Shown: positions 27,403 through 37,363, counted from the stretch's first letter. The stretch: DNA of 57,502 nucleotides from Bifidobacterium saimiriisciurei (GCF_010667655.1 NZ_WHZU01000017.1:1-57502); one strand, 5' to 3'. The notes: generated from the sequence alone by a model not told the origin. Program-made: numbers and translations.

Positions 27403-28233
27403 ATGCGACGCGAACACGGACATGAGCATCGTCAGCCAAGGGCGTTCAACCGGCTATGGCATCAGGAGATGGCCGACGAGATCAACGACGACCTCTCCAC
27501 CGGCATGTTCCCCCAAGTCAAGAAGAAACCGGCCAAGACCGTACGTCATGAGTCACGCCGCGGCCGGATGCTCTCCACGATACTGGTCATCGTATTGTGC
27601 GCGCTGCTGGGATTCGGCTATGCCACCCAGCTGCGCAACTCGCAGTCATCCTATGCCACGCTGAGCGAGGACGAACTGGTGCGTCTGCTGGATGAGACCA
27701 GCACGCAGATCGACTCCCTGGAACAGCAGAAGACACAGCTTTCCGAGCAGCTCAAGTCCATCAAATCGGCTGCGGACAAGCAGAAGGAAGTCGAGAGGAT
27801 CGCCAAGGAGAACGAGGAGAGCAGCGGAATACTCTCCGGCAGGCTTGCGGCCCAGGGCAAGGGCGTCGTCATCACCGTCGGGCAGCGGGAGAGCCACATC
27901 CCCGCATCGATGATGTTCACGCTGATCGAGGAGCTGCGCAATGCCGGCGCCGAGGCGATGGAGTTCAACGGCGTTCGCGTGGTGACCTCCACGTCGTTCG
28001 TCGATACCCAGTCGGGCGTGTCCTGCGATGGCAGGAGCCTGACGCCTCCATATACGATCAAGGTCATCGGCGACCCATCGGCGTTGCAGAACGCCGTGCA
28101 GATCGCCGGCGGTGTGGGCTCGCAGCTCCGCGTGAAGCACGGTGCCTCGGTGAGCGTGGTGCAGTCCGACAGCGTCCAGGTCGATGCGGTGCGGCAGCCG
28201 TCCGACTACAAGTATGCGAAGACGGTGGAATAA
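27403..28233 (+). CDS. DUF881 family membrane-anchored protein 2
   Basis: A 276-residue protein with a charged cytosolic N-terminus, one membrane segment near residues 55-70, a coiled coil (about residues 85-130, LDETSTQIDSLEQQKTQLSE and onward), and a DUF881 domain (KGVVITVGQ, LRNAGAEAMEFNGVRVV, PPYTIKVIGD). It is paralogous to the gene at 26097 but has a clearer coiled coil, which suggests pairing. It is the last gene of this unit; the fructosamine-kinase-like gene converges on it after 130 bases. Confidence 0.85.
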   Translation: MRREHGHEHRQPRAFNRLWHQEMADEINDDLSTGMFPQVKKKPAKTVRHESRRGRMLSTILVIVLCALLGFGYATQLRNSQSSYATLSEDELVRLLDETSTQIDSLEQQKTQLSEQLKSIKSAADKQKEVERIAKENEESSGILSGRLAAQGKGVVITVGQRESHIPASMMFTLIEELRNAGAEAMEFNGVRVVTSTSFVDTQSGVSCDGRSLTPPYTIKVIGDPSALQNAVQIAGGVGSQLRVKHGASVSVVQSDSVQVDAVRQPSDYKYAKTVE

Positions 28234-28363
28234 CCCCGACATCGGAACACGGGACGGCGGTTCCCTCACCCGGTTGGGCGGGGGCGTCGTGGTCCGGAAC
28301 GGGAACAGGCCATCCGAATACGACGACCCCGCGAAATGATGCCCAGGTCGCGAAGACACCGCG

Positions 28364-29155
28364 TCAGCGCAGCAGCGAGCGGCACATGGAGCGGAACTCG
28401 TTCACATAGCCGCCGCCGAAGAACACGCAGTGCCCAGCGATGGGGTAGAGCTGCCAAAGCGTGACACGCCGTTCGTATCCCTTCCTCAACGGGTGGACGG
28501 ACTGGTATCCGTCCAGAATCTGCCCGAGATAGGGCGCGCCGAATAGTTTCAGCATCGCAAGGTCCTCCTCGCGATGCCCTCCGTGCGCGGCGGGGTCGAT
28601 GAGCACTGCCTCGGCATGGCCTGCATCCTCCGTCCACATGACGTTGCCGCTCCACAGGTCACCGTGGATTCGAGCGGGCCGGTCCGTGGCCGCCGCCCCC
28701 AGCAATTCGGGCAGTGCGTCGACGACCTCCTGCGTCATCGTCATGTCGTCGTTCGTGAGTTCACCGCGCTGAACGCCGAGACGAACCATCGGCAGGAGCC
28801 TGCCCTCGCCGAAATACGTCGCCGGATCGGTCCAGGATCCGGTGTCCATGGGCACCGGATCCTGCAATGGTCCGAAATAGCAGGTGCCGTGGTAGCCCGC
28901 CGGAGCCGAGCCGAAGAACTCCGCGCCGGCATCATGCATCCTTGCGAGCGCCGCGCCGAAATCCTGCGCGGCCTTCGGGGTGGGGGAGGCCGGATTCACG
29001 CGTTCGATGTCCAGGAAGTCGTCCCCCCACTCATACACCTTCACCACGCGGGGGCCGCCCTGTTCCTCGGCCTCGCCGAGCCATTGCAGTCCCCTGCCCT
29101 CGCATTCGAAGAATCCTTCGGGGGACCAGCGTCGACTTTTACGGTATGTGGCCAT
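28364..29155 (-). CDS. fructosamine kinase family protein
   Basis: A 263-residue kinase-fold protein. IHGDLWSGN near residue 165 is the catalytic loop (Asp in HGD) and AVLIDPAAHGGHREEDLAM holds the metal-binding Asp. The N-terminal lobe is short for a kinase. Fructosamine-3-kinase relatives phosphorylate sugars attached to protein lysines, ribulosamines in many bacteria, so that the adduct falls off; this would be a protein-deglycation repair enzyme. The exact substrate is not visible. GGAAAGGAG precedes the ATG. It stands alone, convergent with the DUF881 unit and divergent from uppP. Confidence 0.88.
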   Translation of the reverse strand: MATYRKSRRWSPEGFFECEGRGLQWLGEAEEQGGPRVVKVYEWGDDFLDIERVNPASPTPKAAQDFGAALARMHDAGAEFFGSAPAGYHGTCYFGPLQDPVPMDTGSWTDPATYFGEGRLLPMVRLGVQRGELTNDDMTMTQEVVDALPELLGAAATDRPARIHGDLWSGNVMWTEDAGHAEAVLIDPAAHGGHREEDLAMLKLFGAPYLGQILDGYQSVHPLRKGYERRVTLWQLYPIAGHCVFFGGGYVNEFRSMCRSLLR

Positions 29156-29356
29156 GTGTGCTCCTTTCCGCAGCCGTCGTCCATATTAGGGCGATGGGTC
29201 ATCGCAGCCATCGTAATGTGACCATTGAACGAAAATGGAGCGCCCTTGCCGAATTCTTAGAGGGCAGGGTCTAAGGTGTTGCATCGTAATCGTTAAAGAA
29301 TGACGGACATTCGAATGCCGTATATCATCAACGCGTAAAGGGATAAACGAAGGGTT

Positions 29357-30283
29357 ATGAATTTCTTCCAGGCGATTTTTCTTGGTCTGGTGCAGGCTCT
29401 GACCGAATACCTGCCCGTGTCTTCAAGCGCACACATTCGCATCATCGGCGATCTGACGATCGGTTCCGACCCCGGAGCCGCGTTCACGGCCATCATCCAG
29501 ATCGGCACCGAGCTTGCCGTGCTGCTGTACTTCCGTCGCGACATCATCCGCATCCTCGGCGCATGGTTCGGCTCGCTGTTCGGCAAGGAGGGCACGGATG
29601 TGAAGAGCCGGCTGGGCGAACACAACCGTGACACCCAGATGGGCTGGTACATCATCATCGGCACCATGCCCATCCTCATCGCCGGTCTGCTGTTCAAGAA
29701 CGTCATCGAGACGACGTTGCGCAACCTGTGGATCACCGTCACCGTGCTGGCGGTGTTCGGCGTTCTGCTGTGGTATTTCGACGCCCGTGCCAAGCAGGTC
29801 AAGACCATGGAGCGGATGACGGCGAAGGACGCCGTCATCTTCGGCATCGGCCAGATGCTCGCGCTGATTCCCGGTGTCTCCCGCTCCGGCGGCACCATCA
29901 CCTTTGGCCGTGCCATGGGCTACACCAGGGAGGCCGCCGTGCGCGTCGCCTTCCTCATGGCGATTCCCGCGGTGTTCGGCGCCGGAATCCTGGAGGCCGT
30001 GTCGGCCGTCAAGGATGTCAGCGCGTGCAAGGCCGGCGGTGCCGCGGCCGCGGAGGCGTGCAAGGCCATCGGCATGTTCCCCGGATGGGGGCCGACCATC
30101 GCCGCCACCGTGGTCTCGTTCCTCGTCGGATACATCGTCATCATCGGATTCCTGAAGTTCGTGTCGACGTTCTCCTACAAGGCGTTCGCCATCTACCGCA
30201 TCGGACTGGCCGTCGTCGTGGCCCTCCTGCTCATCACGGGTGTCCTGCCTGCGATCGATCCTTCCGTGGCGGCTGCCGCCTAG
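29357..30283 (+). CDS. uppP: undecaprenyl-diphosphate phosphatase
   Basis: A 308-residue polytopic membrane enzyme of the BacA/UppP family, recycling undecaprenyl diphosphate to the monophosphate carrier for peptidoglycan synthesis. Both active-site motifs are present: the (E/Q)-rich EYLPVSSSAH motif with Glu17, and PGVSRSGGT around residue 174. About eight hydrophobic segments. There is a ~20-residue insertion rich in Ala, Lys and Cys between late helices. CGAAGGGTT precedes the ATG. A perfect 27-bp-arm terminator follows. Confidence 0.96.
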   Translation: MNFFQAIFLGLVQALTEYLPVSSSAHIRIIGDLTIGSDPGAAFTAIIQIGTELAVLLYFRRDIIRILGAWFGSLFGKEGTDVKSRLGEHNRDTQMGWYIIIGTMPILIAGLLFKNVIETTLRNLWITVTVLAVFGVLLWYFDARAKQVKTMERMTAKDAVIFGIGQMLALIPGVSRSGGTITFGRAMGYTREAAVRVAFLMAIPAVFGAGILEAVSAVKDVSACKAGGAAAAEACKAIGMFPGWGPTIAATVVSFLVGYIVIIGFLKFVSTFSYKAFAIYRIGLAVVVALLLITGVLPAIDPSVAAAA

Positions 30284-30326
30284 GACGTTTCGCGTATGTG
30301 ATGCGTTACCGCTGTCCGTATGGGCG

Positions 30327-30380
30327 GTATATGAAGAGGCTCCCCTCCGGGATATCCCGGAGGGGAGCCTCTTCATATAC
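30327..30380. terminator. bidirectional terminator, uppP / PAC2 gene
   Basis: A 54-base perfect palindrome with 27-bp arms lies between the convergent uppP and PAC2 genes. Its lack of an unpaired loop is unusual; in RNA the central bases would open. Confidence 0.82.
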
Positions 30381-30387
30381 CGTGCCG

Positions 30388-31221
30388 TCATTCCGTAGCG
30401 GGATGGTCGAACGACCTGAGGAACTCCTCGGTCTCCTCGACCAGTCTTCTCGAATGGGGGGTGGATACGTCGTGTTCGGCCGGGTCGTCGTCCATCAGGC
30501 GTTCAAGATGATGCACGTAGTCGGAAAGATCGTCGTTGCAGCGCACGAGCATGTCCGCCTTGGCCCTCCAGCGTTCGGCCTGCGACGCGAGATCGCCCTC
30601 CTCGAGCTCCGTCTCCATGACGGTGCCGAGTTCCTCGAGAAGTCGCAGCGTGCCCGCGGCACAGTCGTCCCCGCCGAGATACTGGGGGATGGACACCCAT
30701 AGTGAGCGGGCCTCGAAACCATCCTCGGCTGCGGCATAGTTGAGGACGGTGGGGATGCCGATGGGCCCGCAGTACGCGTCCTCGCCGGCATCGTCGTCAT
30801 CGCCTTCGGAATGGCTTACCGGCAGCGCCCGGGTATGGGCGCAGTCGGCGAACATGGAGCCCAGGGTGATGATGTCGGTGACCTCGCATTCGTCGGCGAA
30901 TCGCAGCGAGCGCTGGCAGAAATCGGACCAATGGAAGTTTGGTTCCGGGCCCATCTCCACGTAGAGCACGGTATCGTCGTTCACGGTGATCTCATAGAAC
31001 GTGGTCTCCGGCCATACGATTCGTCTGCGGCCCTGCACGGTGCACATCATCGGCCTCGACGACTGGTAGTCGTAATAGGAATCACAGCAGATGTGGCCGA
31101 TCTCCCTTGATTCGTAGACGTCCAGAAGATGACGGATGACATTGGTCGCCGCCTGGCAGGCGTCGTTCCATCCTCCGAACGCGGCGATCATGAAACGCCG
31201 CTTACTCATACTCTCGCTCAT
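30388..31221 (-). CDS. PAC2 family protein
   Basis: A 277-residue protein of the PAC2 (proteasome assembly chaperone 2-like) family: MIAAFGGWNDACQAATNVIRHL at the start, YYDYQSSRPMM, and a central VTDIITLGSMFADCAHTR segment. Actinobacteria commonly carry one or two PAC2 proteins; whether they chaperone a proteasome is not settled. The ATG at 31221 was chosen because GGGTGGGAGAC lies directly upstream; an in-frame start 117 bases earlier has no such site. Its C-terminus is acidic. It is monocistronic, between the uppP palindrome and the tRNA array. Confidence 0.85.
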   Translation of the reverse strand: MSESMSKRRFMIAAFGGWNDACQAATNVIRHLLDVYESREIGHICCDSYYDYQSSRPMMCTVQGRRRIVWPETTFYEITVNDDTVLYVEMGPEPNFHWSDFCQRSLRFADECEVTDIITLGSMFADCAHTRALPVSHSEGDDDDAGEDAYCGPIGIPTVLNYAAAEDGFEARSLWVSIPQYLGGDDCAAGTLRLLEELGTVMETELEEGDLASQAERWRAKADMLVRCNDDLSDYVHHLERLMDDDPAEHDVSTPHSRRLVEETEEFLRSFDHPATE

Positions 31222-31395
31222 GTCTCCCACCCTACAGCAGCCCTGTGTTTCCAATGGCTGAGTATGCCCAGCGAGAACTCGCTCGCGATGACGGGAGGGA
31301 GGAAGCGACACGCCGTATTTGCGCAATTGTGCCTGCATGGCTATATTGATTACTCGTGCTTGCGGCTCCGTTGGTTACGGCGGTGTCGAAGACAT

Positions 31396-31468
31396 GCGGA
31401 CATAGCTTAGTTGGTAAAGCGCGACCTTGCCAAGGTCGAGACCGCGGGTTCGAGTCCCGTTGTCCGCT
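31396..31468 (+). tRNA. tRNA-Gly(GCC), copy 1
   Basis: A complete cloverleaf: acceptor GCGGACA paired to TGTCCGC, anticodon loop with GCC, and GGTTCGAGTCC T-arm. CCA is not encoded. It is identical to the copy at 31795-31867. Confidence 0.97.
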
Positions 31469-31491
31469 CGAGTCCCAGATAAGGACCGTAT

Positions 31492-31562
31492 GGTGGGTTA
31501 GCCAAGCGGTTAGGCAGCGGCCTGCAAAGCCGTATAGACGAGTTCGACTCTCGTACCCACCT
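31492..31562 (+). tRNA. tRNA-Cys(GCA)
   Basis: Acceptor GGTGGGT pairs with ACCCACC; the anticodon loop CTGCAAA gives GCA. The T-arm is GTTCGACTC. CCA is not encoded. Confidence 0.96.
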
Positions 31563-31585
31563 CTTGTCGTCTCTAGGGGCGCTTC

Positions 31586-31660
31586 GGGCGGTTGGCGCAG
31601 AGGTAGCGCACTTCCCTGACACGGAAGGGGTCACAAGTTCGAATCTTGTATCGCCCACCA
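31586..31660 (+). tRNA. tRNA-Val(GAC)
   Basis: Acceptor GGGCGGT pairs with ATCGCCC (one G-T pair); the anticodon loop CTGACAC gives GAC. The gene encodes its own CCA at 31658-31660. Confidence 0.95.
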
Positions 31661-31693
31661 CGCCGGTTTTACCGGTGCAATATGACTGACTTC

Positions 31694-31769
31694 GGGTGAT
31701 TGGCGCAGCGGCTAGCGCACTTCCTTCACACGGAAGGGGTCGCAGGTTCGATTCCTGCATCACCCACCA
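31694..31769 (+). tRNA. tRNA-Val(CAC)
   Basis: Acceptor GGGTGAT pairs with ATCACCC; the anticodon loop TTCACAC gives CAC. CCA is encoded at 31767-31769. It is closely similar to the preceding tRNA-Val(GAC), consistent with duplication and anticodon change. Confidence 0.95.
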
Positions 31770-31794
31770 TGCCGGTTCTCACGCCGGCAGCTGT

Positions 31795-31867
31795 GCGGAC
31801 ATAGCTTAGTTGGTAAAGCGCGACCTTGCCAAGGTCGAGACCGCGGGTTCGAGTCCCGTTGTCCGCT
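31795..31867 (+). tRNA. tRNA-Gly(GCC), copy 2
   Basis: Identical in sequence to the tRNA at 31396-31468. It is the last gene of the array and is followed by an intrinsic terminator. Confidence 0.97.
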
Positions 31868-31873
31868 CCAGTG

Positions 31874-31898
31874 AACCGCTCCTCGGAGCGGTTTTTTT
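31874..31898 (+). terminator. tRNA array terminator
   Basis: AACCGCTCC and GGAGCGGTT form a 9-bp stem with a 2-base loop followed by a run of seven T, 7 bases after the last tRNA. It is a textbook intrinsic terminator. The remaining ~210 bases before thrS include a small stem at 31904-31931; I see no T-box features. Confidence 0.92.
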
Positions 31899-32107
31899 GT
31901 TATCCGCGTCACGTTTTCCATGGAGACGCGGTGATCCGCCGGAGCTCCACGCGGCCTCCGACCTCTTGGGAGACAGTGATTCCAAGGCTTTCGACGCGCC
32001 GTCCTCTCCGCTTGACCTTGTCGCCGCCGGCGCTTACTCTTGCATCGTCAAGTTCAGTCCAGGCCTGCACATTAGTAACGCGGACCCCCGATAGCAAAGG
32101 ACATACC

Positions 32108-34141
32108 ATGGCGCAAGCTACCATCTCCATCACGGTCGACGATGAGGCGAAGGAGGTGGAAGCAACCACCACCGGCGTCGAGCTGTTCGCCGACGACAAG
32201 AACATCATCGCCGTCCGCCTCAACGGCGAGCCTCGCGATCTGTACACGCCGCTGCACGACGGCGACAAGGTCGAGCCCATCGCCCTGGACAGCGAGGACG
32301 GCCTGGCGATCATGCGCCACTCCGCCACGCATGTCATGGCCCAGGCCGTGCAGCAGATTCGCCCCGAGGCCAAGCTCGGCATCGGTCCGGTGATCAAGAA
32401 CGGCTTCTACTATGATTTCGACGTGGACGAGCCGTTCACCCCCGCCGACCTCAAGGACATCGAGAAGCGCATGCAGCGCATCATCAAGTCCGGACAGACC
32501 TTCCGCCGTCGTACGGTCACGGAGGACGAGGCGCTTGCCGAGGAAAAGGACCAGCCGTACAAGATCGAGCTGATCAAGGACAAGGAGGCCCACCTCGATC
32601 CCGAGGCGGCCACCGAGATCGGTGAATCCGAGCTGAGCTTCTACGACAACGTCGACCGCGACGGCAACGTGGTGTGGAAGGACCTGTGCCGCGGACCCCA
32701 CCTGCCCAACACCCGCTTCATCAAGGCGTTCAAGCTGGAGCGCAGCGCCGCCGCATACTGGCGCGGCAGCGAGAAGAACCCCATGCTGCAGCGCATCTAC
32801 GGCGTGGCGTTCTTCACCAAGGAGGACCTCAAGGACTACCAGGCCAAGCTGGAGGAGGCCGCCAAGCGCGACCACCGCAAGCTCGGCCAGGAGATGGACC
32901 TGTTCTCCTTCCCCGACGAGATCGGACCGGGCCTGGCGGTGTTCCATCCCAAGGGCGCGGCGATCATCAACGCCATGGAGGACTACTCCCGCGAACAGCA
33001 CCGCAAGCACCACTACAGCTTCGTACAGACCCCGCACATCACCAAGGGCGGCCTGTACGAGACCTCCGGCCACCTGCAGTGGTACAAGGACGGCATGTAC
33101 CCGCCGATGCGCCTGGACGAGGAGCGCGACGAGAACGGCAACGTCACCAAGCAGGGCTTCGACTACTACCTCAAGCCGATGAACTGCCCGATGCACAACC
33201 TGATCTTCAAGTCCCGCCAGCGCAGCTACAAGGAGCTGCCGCTGCGCCTCTTCGAGTTCGGCACCGTCTACCGCTACGAGAAGTCCGGCGAGGTCCACGG
33301 CCTCACCCGCGTACGCGGCCTGACCCAGGACGACTCCCACATCTACTGCACCCGCGAGCAGATGAAGGACGAGCTCAAGAGCCTGCTGAACTTCGTGCTC
33401 GGCCTGCTCAAGGACTTCGGTCTCAACGACTTCTACCTCGAGCTGTCCACCAAGGACGAGCACAAGTTCGTCGGCTCGGACGAGATCTGGGAGGAGGCCA
33501 CCAACACGCTGGCCGAGGTCGCCAAGGAATCCGGCCTCGAACTCGTGGCCGACCCGGGCGGCGCCGCCTTCTACGGTCCGAAGATCTCCGTGCAGGCCCG
33601 TGACGCCATCGGCCGCACCTGGCAGGTCTCCACGATCCAGCTGGACTTCAACCTGCCCGAGCGCTTCAAGCTCGAGTACATCGCGAAGGACGGCACCCAC
33701 CAGCGTCCGGTGATGATTCACCGCGCGCTGTTCGGCTCCATCGAGCGTTTCTTCGCCATCCTGCTCGAGCACTACGCCGGTGCGTTCCCGGCATGGCTCG
33801 CCCCCGTGCAGGTGACCGGCATCCCGGTGGCCGACGAGTTCGCCCCGCATCTGGAGAAGTTCATCCACGGGCTGGAGGACAACATGGTGCGCTGCGAGAT
33901 CGACTCCTCCGACGACCGCTTCGGCAAGAAGATCCGCAATGCCTCCAAGTCCAAGGTGCCGTTCACGCTCATCGTGGGCGAGGACGACATGAACAAGAAC
34001 GCGGTCAGCTTCCGCTTCCGTGACGGCAGCCAGCTCAACGGCGTCCCGGTGGACGAGGCCAAGGCCAAGATCCTCGAGGTCATCGCCAAGAGGGTCCAGG
34101 TCAACAGCGTCGACGACTTCACCGCCGCCACCAAGGACTGA
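32108..34141 (+). CDS. thrS: threonyl-tRNA synthetase
   Basis: A 677-residue class II synthetase charging tRNA-Thr. An N-terminal TGS domain (residues ~1-65) is followed by the editing domain ([13 protein letters not shown] with its His/metal residues) and the catalytic core with [17 protein letters not shown] (zinc Cys), [16 protein letters not shown], and [11 protein letters not shown] (zinc His). The C-terminal anticodon-binding domain ends the protein. ATG 32108 has AAAGGACATACC before it. It is followed by a hairpin (about 34192-34219) and then yebC. Confidence 0.97.
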   Translation: MAQATISITVDDEAKEVEATTTGVELFADDKNIIAVRLNGEPRDLYTPLHDGDKVEPIALDSEDGLAIMRHSATHVMAQAVQQIRPEAKLGIGPVIKNGFYYDFDVDEPFTPADLKDIEKRMQRIIKSGQTFRRRTVTEDEALAEEKDQPYKIELIKDKEAHLDPEAATEIGESELSFYDNVDRDGNVVWKDLCRGPHLPNTRFIKAFKLERSAAAYWRGSEKNPMLQRIYGVAFFTKEDLKDYQAKLEEAAKRDHRKLGQEMDLFSFPDEIGPGLAVFHPKGAAIINAMEDYSREQHRKHHYSFVQTPHITKGGLYETSGHLQWYKDGMYPPMRLDEERDENGNVTKQGFDYYLKPMNCPMHNLIFKSRQRSYKELPLRLFEFGTVYRYEKSGEVHGLTRVRGLTQDDSHIYCTREQMKDELKSLLNFVLGLLKDFGLNDFYLELSTKDEHKFVGSDEIWEEATNTLAEVAKESGLELVADPGGAAFYGPKISVQARDAIGRTWQVSTIQLDFNLPERFKLEYIAKDGTHQRPVMIHRALFGSIERFFAILLEHYAGAFPAWLAPVQVTGIPVADEFAPHLEKFIHGLEDNMVRCEIDSSDDRFGKKIRNASKSKVPFTLIVGEDDMNKNAVSFRFRDGSQLNGVPVDEAKAKILEVIAKRVQVNSVDDFTAATKD

Positions 34142-34264
34142 TGTCCCGTCCCGACTCCCATCGCCCATGATGCGGAGAAGGGGCATCCCGGGGTCACGCC
34201 GAGCAATGTCGGTGTGACCTCATAAAATCGCACTGTTTAACGTAAACGAATACTTAGGAGAGTC

Positions 34265-35023
34265 ATGTCAGGACATTCCAAGTGGGCCACCACCAAGCAC
34301 AAGAAGGCGGCCATCGACGCCAAGCGCGGCAAGCTCTTCGCCAAGCTCGGCAAGAACATCGAAATCGCGGCCCGTCTCGGCGGTGGCGACCCCGACGGCA
34401 ACCCGGCCCTGTACGATGCCATCACCAAGGCCCGTAAGAACTCCATGCCGGCCGACAACATCAAGCGCGCCATCAACCGTGGCTCCGGCGCCGAAGCCGG
34501 TGGCGCCAACTACGAGGACATCGTGTACGAAGGCTACGCCCCCGGCGGCGTCGGCCTCATCATCGAATGCCTGACCGACAACCGCAACCGCGCCGCCGCC
34601 GACGTGCGCTCCACCCTGACCAAGGGTGGCGGCTCCCTCGCCGAGAACGGCTCCGTGAGCTTCAACTTCGAGCGCAAGGGCGTCATCGAGGTCCCCGCCG
34701 AAGGCGTTGACTACGACAAGGTCTTCGAGGTGGCCGCGGAGGCCGGCGCCGAGGACGTGACCGAGGACGGCGACACCTACACCGTCACCACGAGCCCGAG
34801 CGACCTAGTCGCCGTGCGCACCGCGCTGCAGGACGCCGGCATCGACTACGATTCCGCCGAGAACGCCATGGTCGCCATGAACGAGGTCGAGCTCGACCTC
34901 GACGGCGCCCGTAAGGTGTCGAAGCTCATCGACAACCTCGATGACCTTGACGACGTGCAGAACATCTACAGCACGTGGAAGGCCACCGATGAGATCATGG
35001 CCCAGCTGGAAGCCGAGGACTGA
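34265..35023 (+). CDS. yebC: YebC/PmpR family protein
   Basis: A 252-residue protein beginning [29 protein letters not shown], the universal family signature, with [19 protein letters not shown] in the middle domain. The family was long annotated as transcriptional regulator; later work points to a role in translation through difficult (proline-rich) sequences. I keep both possibilities. TTAGGAGAG precedes the ATG, and TAAAAT at 34223-34228 may be a -10 element. It stands directly before ruvC (9-base gap), the common order yebC-ruvC-ruvA-ruvB. Confidence 0.95.
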   Translation: MSGHSKWATTKHKKAAIDAKRGKLFAKLGKNIEIAARLGGGDPDGNPALYDAITKARKNSMPADNIKRAINRGSGAEAGGANYEDIVYEGYAPGGVGLIIECLTDNRNRAAADVRSTLTKGGGSLAENGSVSFNFERKGVIEVPAEGVDYDKVFEVAAEAGAEDVTEDGDTYTVTTSPSDLVAVRTALQDAGIDYDSAENAMVAMNEVELDLDGARKVSKLIDNLDDLDDVQNIYSTWKATDEIMAQLEAED

Positions 35024-35032
35024 CAGCCCTTC

Positions 35033-35611
35033 ATGATCATTCTTGGAGTCGACCCCGGACTGACGAGGTGCGGAGTCGGCGTAGTGGAAGCCGGCGCATA
35101 CCGCCGGCTTTCCTTTATTCACGTCGATGTCGTACGCTCCGACCCGCATGAATCGCAGGATATCCGCCTGCTGAAGATATACAACGGCCTATGCGCCAAA
35201 CTCGACGAGTTTTCACCGGACGCCGTCTCCATCGAACGTGTGTTCGCGCAGGCCAACCGCAATACGGTGCTGGGAACGGCGCAGGCTGCGGGCGTCGCCA
35301 TGCTCGCCGCCGCGCAGCGCACCATCCCCGTGGCGTTGCACACACCCACCGAGGCGAAGCTGGCCATCACCGGCAACGGCCAGGCGCAGAAGATACAGGT
35401 GGAGCGCATGGTCACCAGAATCCTCAACCTCAACCGGATGCCCACGCCGGCCGATGCCGCCGACGCGTTGGCGCTGGCGATATGCCATGCCCTCAGACCG
35501 TCCGGCGCATTGCAGGGCGGCGAGCGCGAGCAGCATCTCACCCCGGCGCAGCGGCAATGGGCCGAAGCCACCAGAAAGGCTCATGGGCGGGGACTGCGGC
35601 GCGGTATGTAG
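35033..35611 (+). CDS. ruvC: Holliday junction resolvase RuvC
   Basis: A 192-residue endonuclease cutting Holliday junctions made during recombinational repair. [15 protein letters not shown] holds the first catalytic Asp (residue 7), SIERVF the Glu, and the C-terminal [13 protein letters not shown] the remaining acidic residues. Residues past ~165 form a variable tail. The LexA box lies after this gene, so ruvC itself is probably not under the same SOS promoter as ruvAB but travels with yebC. Confidence 0.96.
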   Translation: MIILGVDPGLTRCGVGVVEAGAYRRLSFIHVDVVRSDPHESQDIRLLKIYNGLCAKLDEFSPDAVSIERVFAQANRNTVLGTAQAAGVAMLAAAQRTIPVALHTPTEAKLAITGNGQAQKIQVERMVTRILNLNRMPTPADAADALALAICHALRPSGALQGGEREQHLTPAQRQWAEATRKAHGRGLRRGM

Positions 35612-35630
35612 CGCACATCCGATATACTAT

Positions 35631-35644
35631 CGAACACATGTTCG
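35631..35644 (+). promoter_or_regulatory. LexA (SOS) box with promoter upstream of ruvAB
   Basis: CGAAC-N4-GTTCG at 35631-35644 is a perfect match to the Gram-positive/actinobacterial LexA operator core. A -10-like TATACT at 35623-35628 stands immediately upstream, so bound LexA would cover the transcription start. ruvA begins 32 bases downstream. DNA-damage induction of ruvAB is the inference. Confidence 0.85.
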
Positions 35645-35675
35645 ATTATTTGTCATATGAAGAACGGGGTGACTG

Positions 35676-36290
35676 ATGATAGCGAGTCTGACCGGCACCA
35701 TCGCCGCCATCATGAAGGATGCCGCCGTCATCGAGGTCCACGGCGTGGGCTACGAGACCCGCATGCCGGCGTCCGATCTCGCCTCCATGCACATCGGACA
35801 GCAGGTCACGGTGCATACGAGGCTCAATGTGTCGCAGGATGCCATATCGTTGTACGGCTTCCTCTCCAAGGCCTCGAAGGATCTGTTTCTGAGTCTGCAG
35901 AAGGTCAGCGGAATAGGACCGAAGGTGGCGCTGTCCATCGTGTCGACGCTTGGTCCGAAGCGGCTGCTCAACGCCGTTGCCGACGGGGACGCCACGGCCC
36001 TTTCCAAGGCCCCGGGCCTGGGAAAGAAAGGCGCGCAGAAGATCATTCTGGAGCTGAAGGGCTCCATCGACCTCGATGACCTGGATGCGGGGGAGACGGC
36101 GTCCGTGCCGGCGGATTCCGGAACCGACCAGGTAGTGGAGGCCTTGGTGTCGCTCGGCTGGCAGCAGCGTGACGCACTGCAGGCCGTGAGGCGGGAGCTG
36201 AAGAACGAAGGCCATGAAGGACCTGTCGAGTCCGCCGACGTGCCGCGTCTGCTCAAGGCGACCCTGGCTTCCATGGATAGGGGGAGATGA
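35676..36290 (+). CDS. ruvA: Holliday junction helicase subunit RuvA
   Basis: A 204-residue DNA-binding protein: an N-terminal OB fold ([23 protein letters not shown]), two helix-hairpin-helix motifs ([13 protein letters not shown] and [16 protein letters not shown]), an acidic linker, and a C-terminal RuvB-contact domain ([16 protein letters not shown]). The tetramer holds the junction for RuvB. GGGGTG lies before the ATG. It overlaps ruvB by 4 bases. Confidence 0.96.
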   Translation: MIASLTGTIAAIMKDAAVIEVHGVGYETRMPASDLASMHIGQQVTVHTRLNVSQDAISLYGFLSKASKDLFLSLQKVSGIGPKVALSIVSTLGPKRLLNAVADGDATALSKAPGLGKKGAQKIILELKGSIDLDDLDAGETASVPADSGTDQVVEALVSLGWQQRDALQAVRRELKNEGHEGPVESADVPRLLKATLASMDRGR

Positions 36291-37363
36291 TCGTGAACGA
36301 TGCCATGAACGCGGCGTTGCCACAGGACAATGCAGGCGCCCGGGAGGAGTCGCTGCGCATGGTCTCGGCCAACACCATCGGCTCCGAGTCGGTGAGTGAT
36401 GAGGAGCTTCGCCCCTCCGGCCTTGACGAATTCATTGGTCAGCCAAGGCTGAAGGCGCAGATGAAGCTGTTCCTCAACGCGGCGCGCAAGCGGGGGGTCC
36501 CTCCGGATCATATCCTTCTTGCGGGCCCTCCGGGACTCGGCAAGACGACATTGGCCATGATCGTCGCCAACGAACTGGAATCCCCGATTCGAATCACCTC
36601 CGGACCCGCGATCCAGCATGCCGGCGACCTTGCCTCCATCCTCAGCTCGCTGGAGGAGGGTGAGGTGCTGTTCATCGACGAGATCCATCGCCTGCCCCGT
36701 GCGGCGGAGGAGCTGCTGTACATCGCCATGGAGGATTTCCGTGTGGACGTGGTCGTGGGCAAGGGGCCCGGCGCGTCGTCGATTCCTCTGACCCTTCCCA
36801 GGTTCACCGTCGTGGGCGCCACGACCCGTGAGGGCATGCTGCCCTCGCCGTTGCGTGCGCGCTTCGGCTTCACCGCCCACCTCGACTTCTATCCGCGTGA
36901 CGAGATGTGCCGTCTGATCCTCCGTTCGGCGACGGTGCTCAACGTGCATATCGACGAGGACGCGGCGGATCAGCTTGCGCGGCGTTCGCGCGGAACCCCG
37001 CGTATCGCGAACCGGCTGCTGCGAAGGGTGCGCGACTGGGCCATCGTGCATGACCTGCGGAATGTCGACGTCGACGCCGTCGAGCAGGCGCTCGACCTGT
37101 ACCAGATCGACGTCGAAGGACTCGACCGGCTTGACATCGCCGTGCTCACGGCGATATGCGGCAGCTTCAACGGCGGCCCGGTGGGACTCAACAACCTGGC
37201 GGCCATGGTCGGCGAGGAATCGGAGACGGTGGAGACGGTGTGCGAGCCGTATCTGGTGCGGGAGGGCTTCATGGTGCGCACGCCGAAGGGCCGCGTCGCC
37301 ACGGCCCGGGCGTGGCGGCACCTGGGGCTTACCCCGCCGGATGATGTCAATGTGCTGTTTTAG
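36287..37363 (+). CDS. ruvB: Holliday junction helicase motor RuvB
   Basis: A 358-residue AAA+ ATPase driving branch migration. Walker A is GPPGLGKTT (residues 80-88), Walker B is [11 protein letters not shown], followed by sensor 1 (VGATTREG) and sensor 2 ([13 protein letters not shown]). The C-terminal winged helix closes the protein. The first ~35 residues are an extension before the conserved [12 protein letters not shown]. The ATG overlaps the ruvA stop, coupling translation and SOS control. Confidence 0.97.
   Translation: MIVNDAMNAALPQDNAGAREESLRMVSANTIGSESVSDEELRPSGLDEFIGQPRLKAQMKLFLNAARKRGVPPDHILLAGPPGLGKTTLAMIVANELESPIRITSGPAIQHAGDLASILSSLEEGEVLFIDEIHRLPRAAEELLYIAMEDFRVDVVVGKGPGASSIPLTLPRFTVVGATTREGMLPSPLRARFGFTAHLDFYPRDEMCRLILRSATVLNVHIDEDAADQLARRSRGTPRIANRLLRRVRDWAIVHDLRNVDVDAVEQALDLYQIDVEGLDRLDIAVLTAICGSFNGGPVGLNNLAAMVGEESETVETVCEPYLVREGFMVRTPKGRVATARAWRHLGLTPPDDVNVLF

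Noticed and set aside
31407..31763. A 118-codon minus-strand frame inside the tRNA array
   Set aside because: It is the antisense of four tRNA genes; frames of this kind are a known annotation artefact.
31899..32107. Possible T-box or threonine attenuator before thrS
   Set aside because: I found no T-box sequence or specifier-loop arrangement, only a 7-bp stem at 31904-31931.
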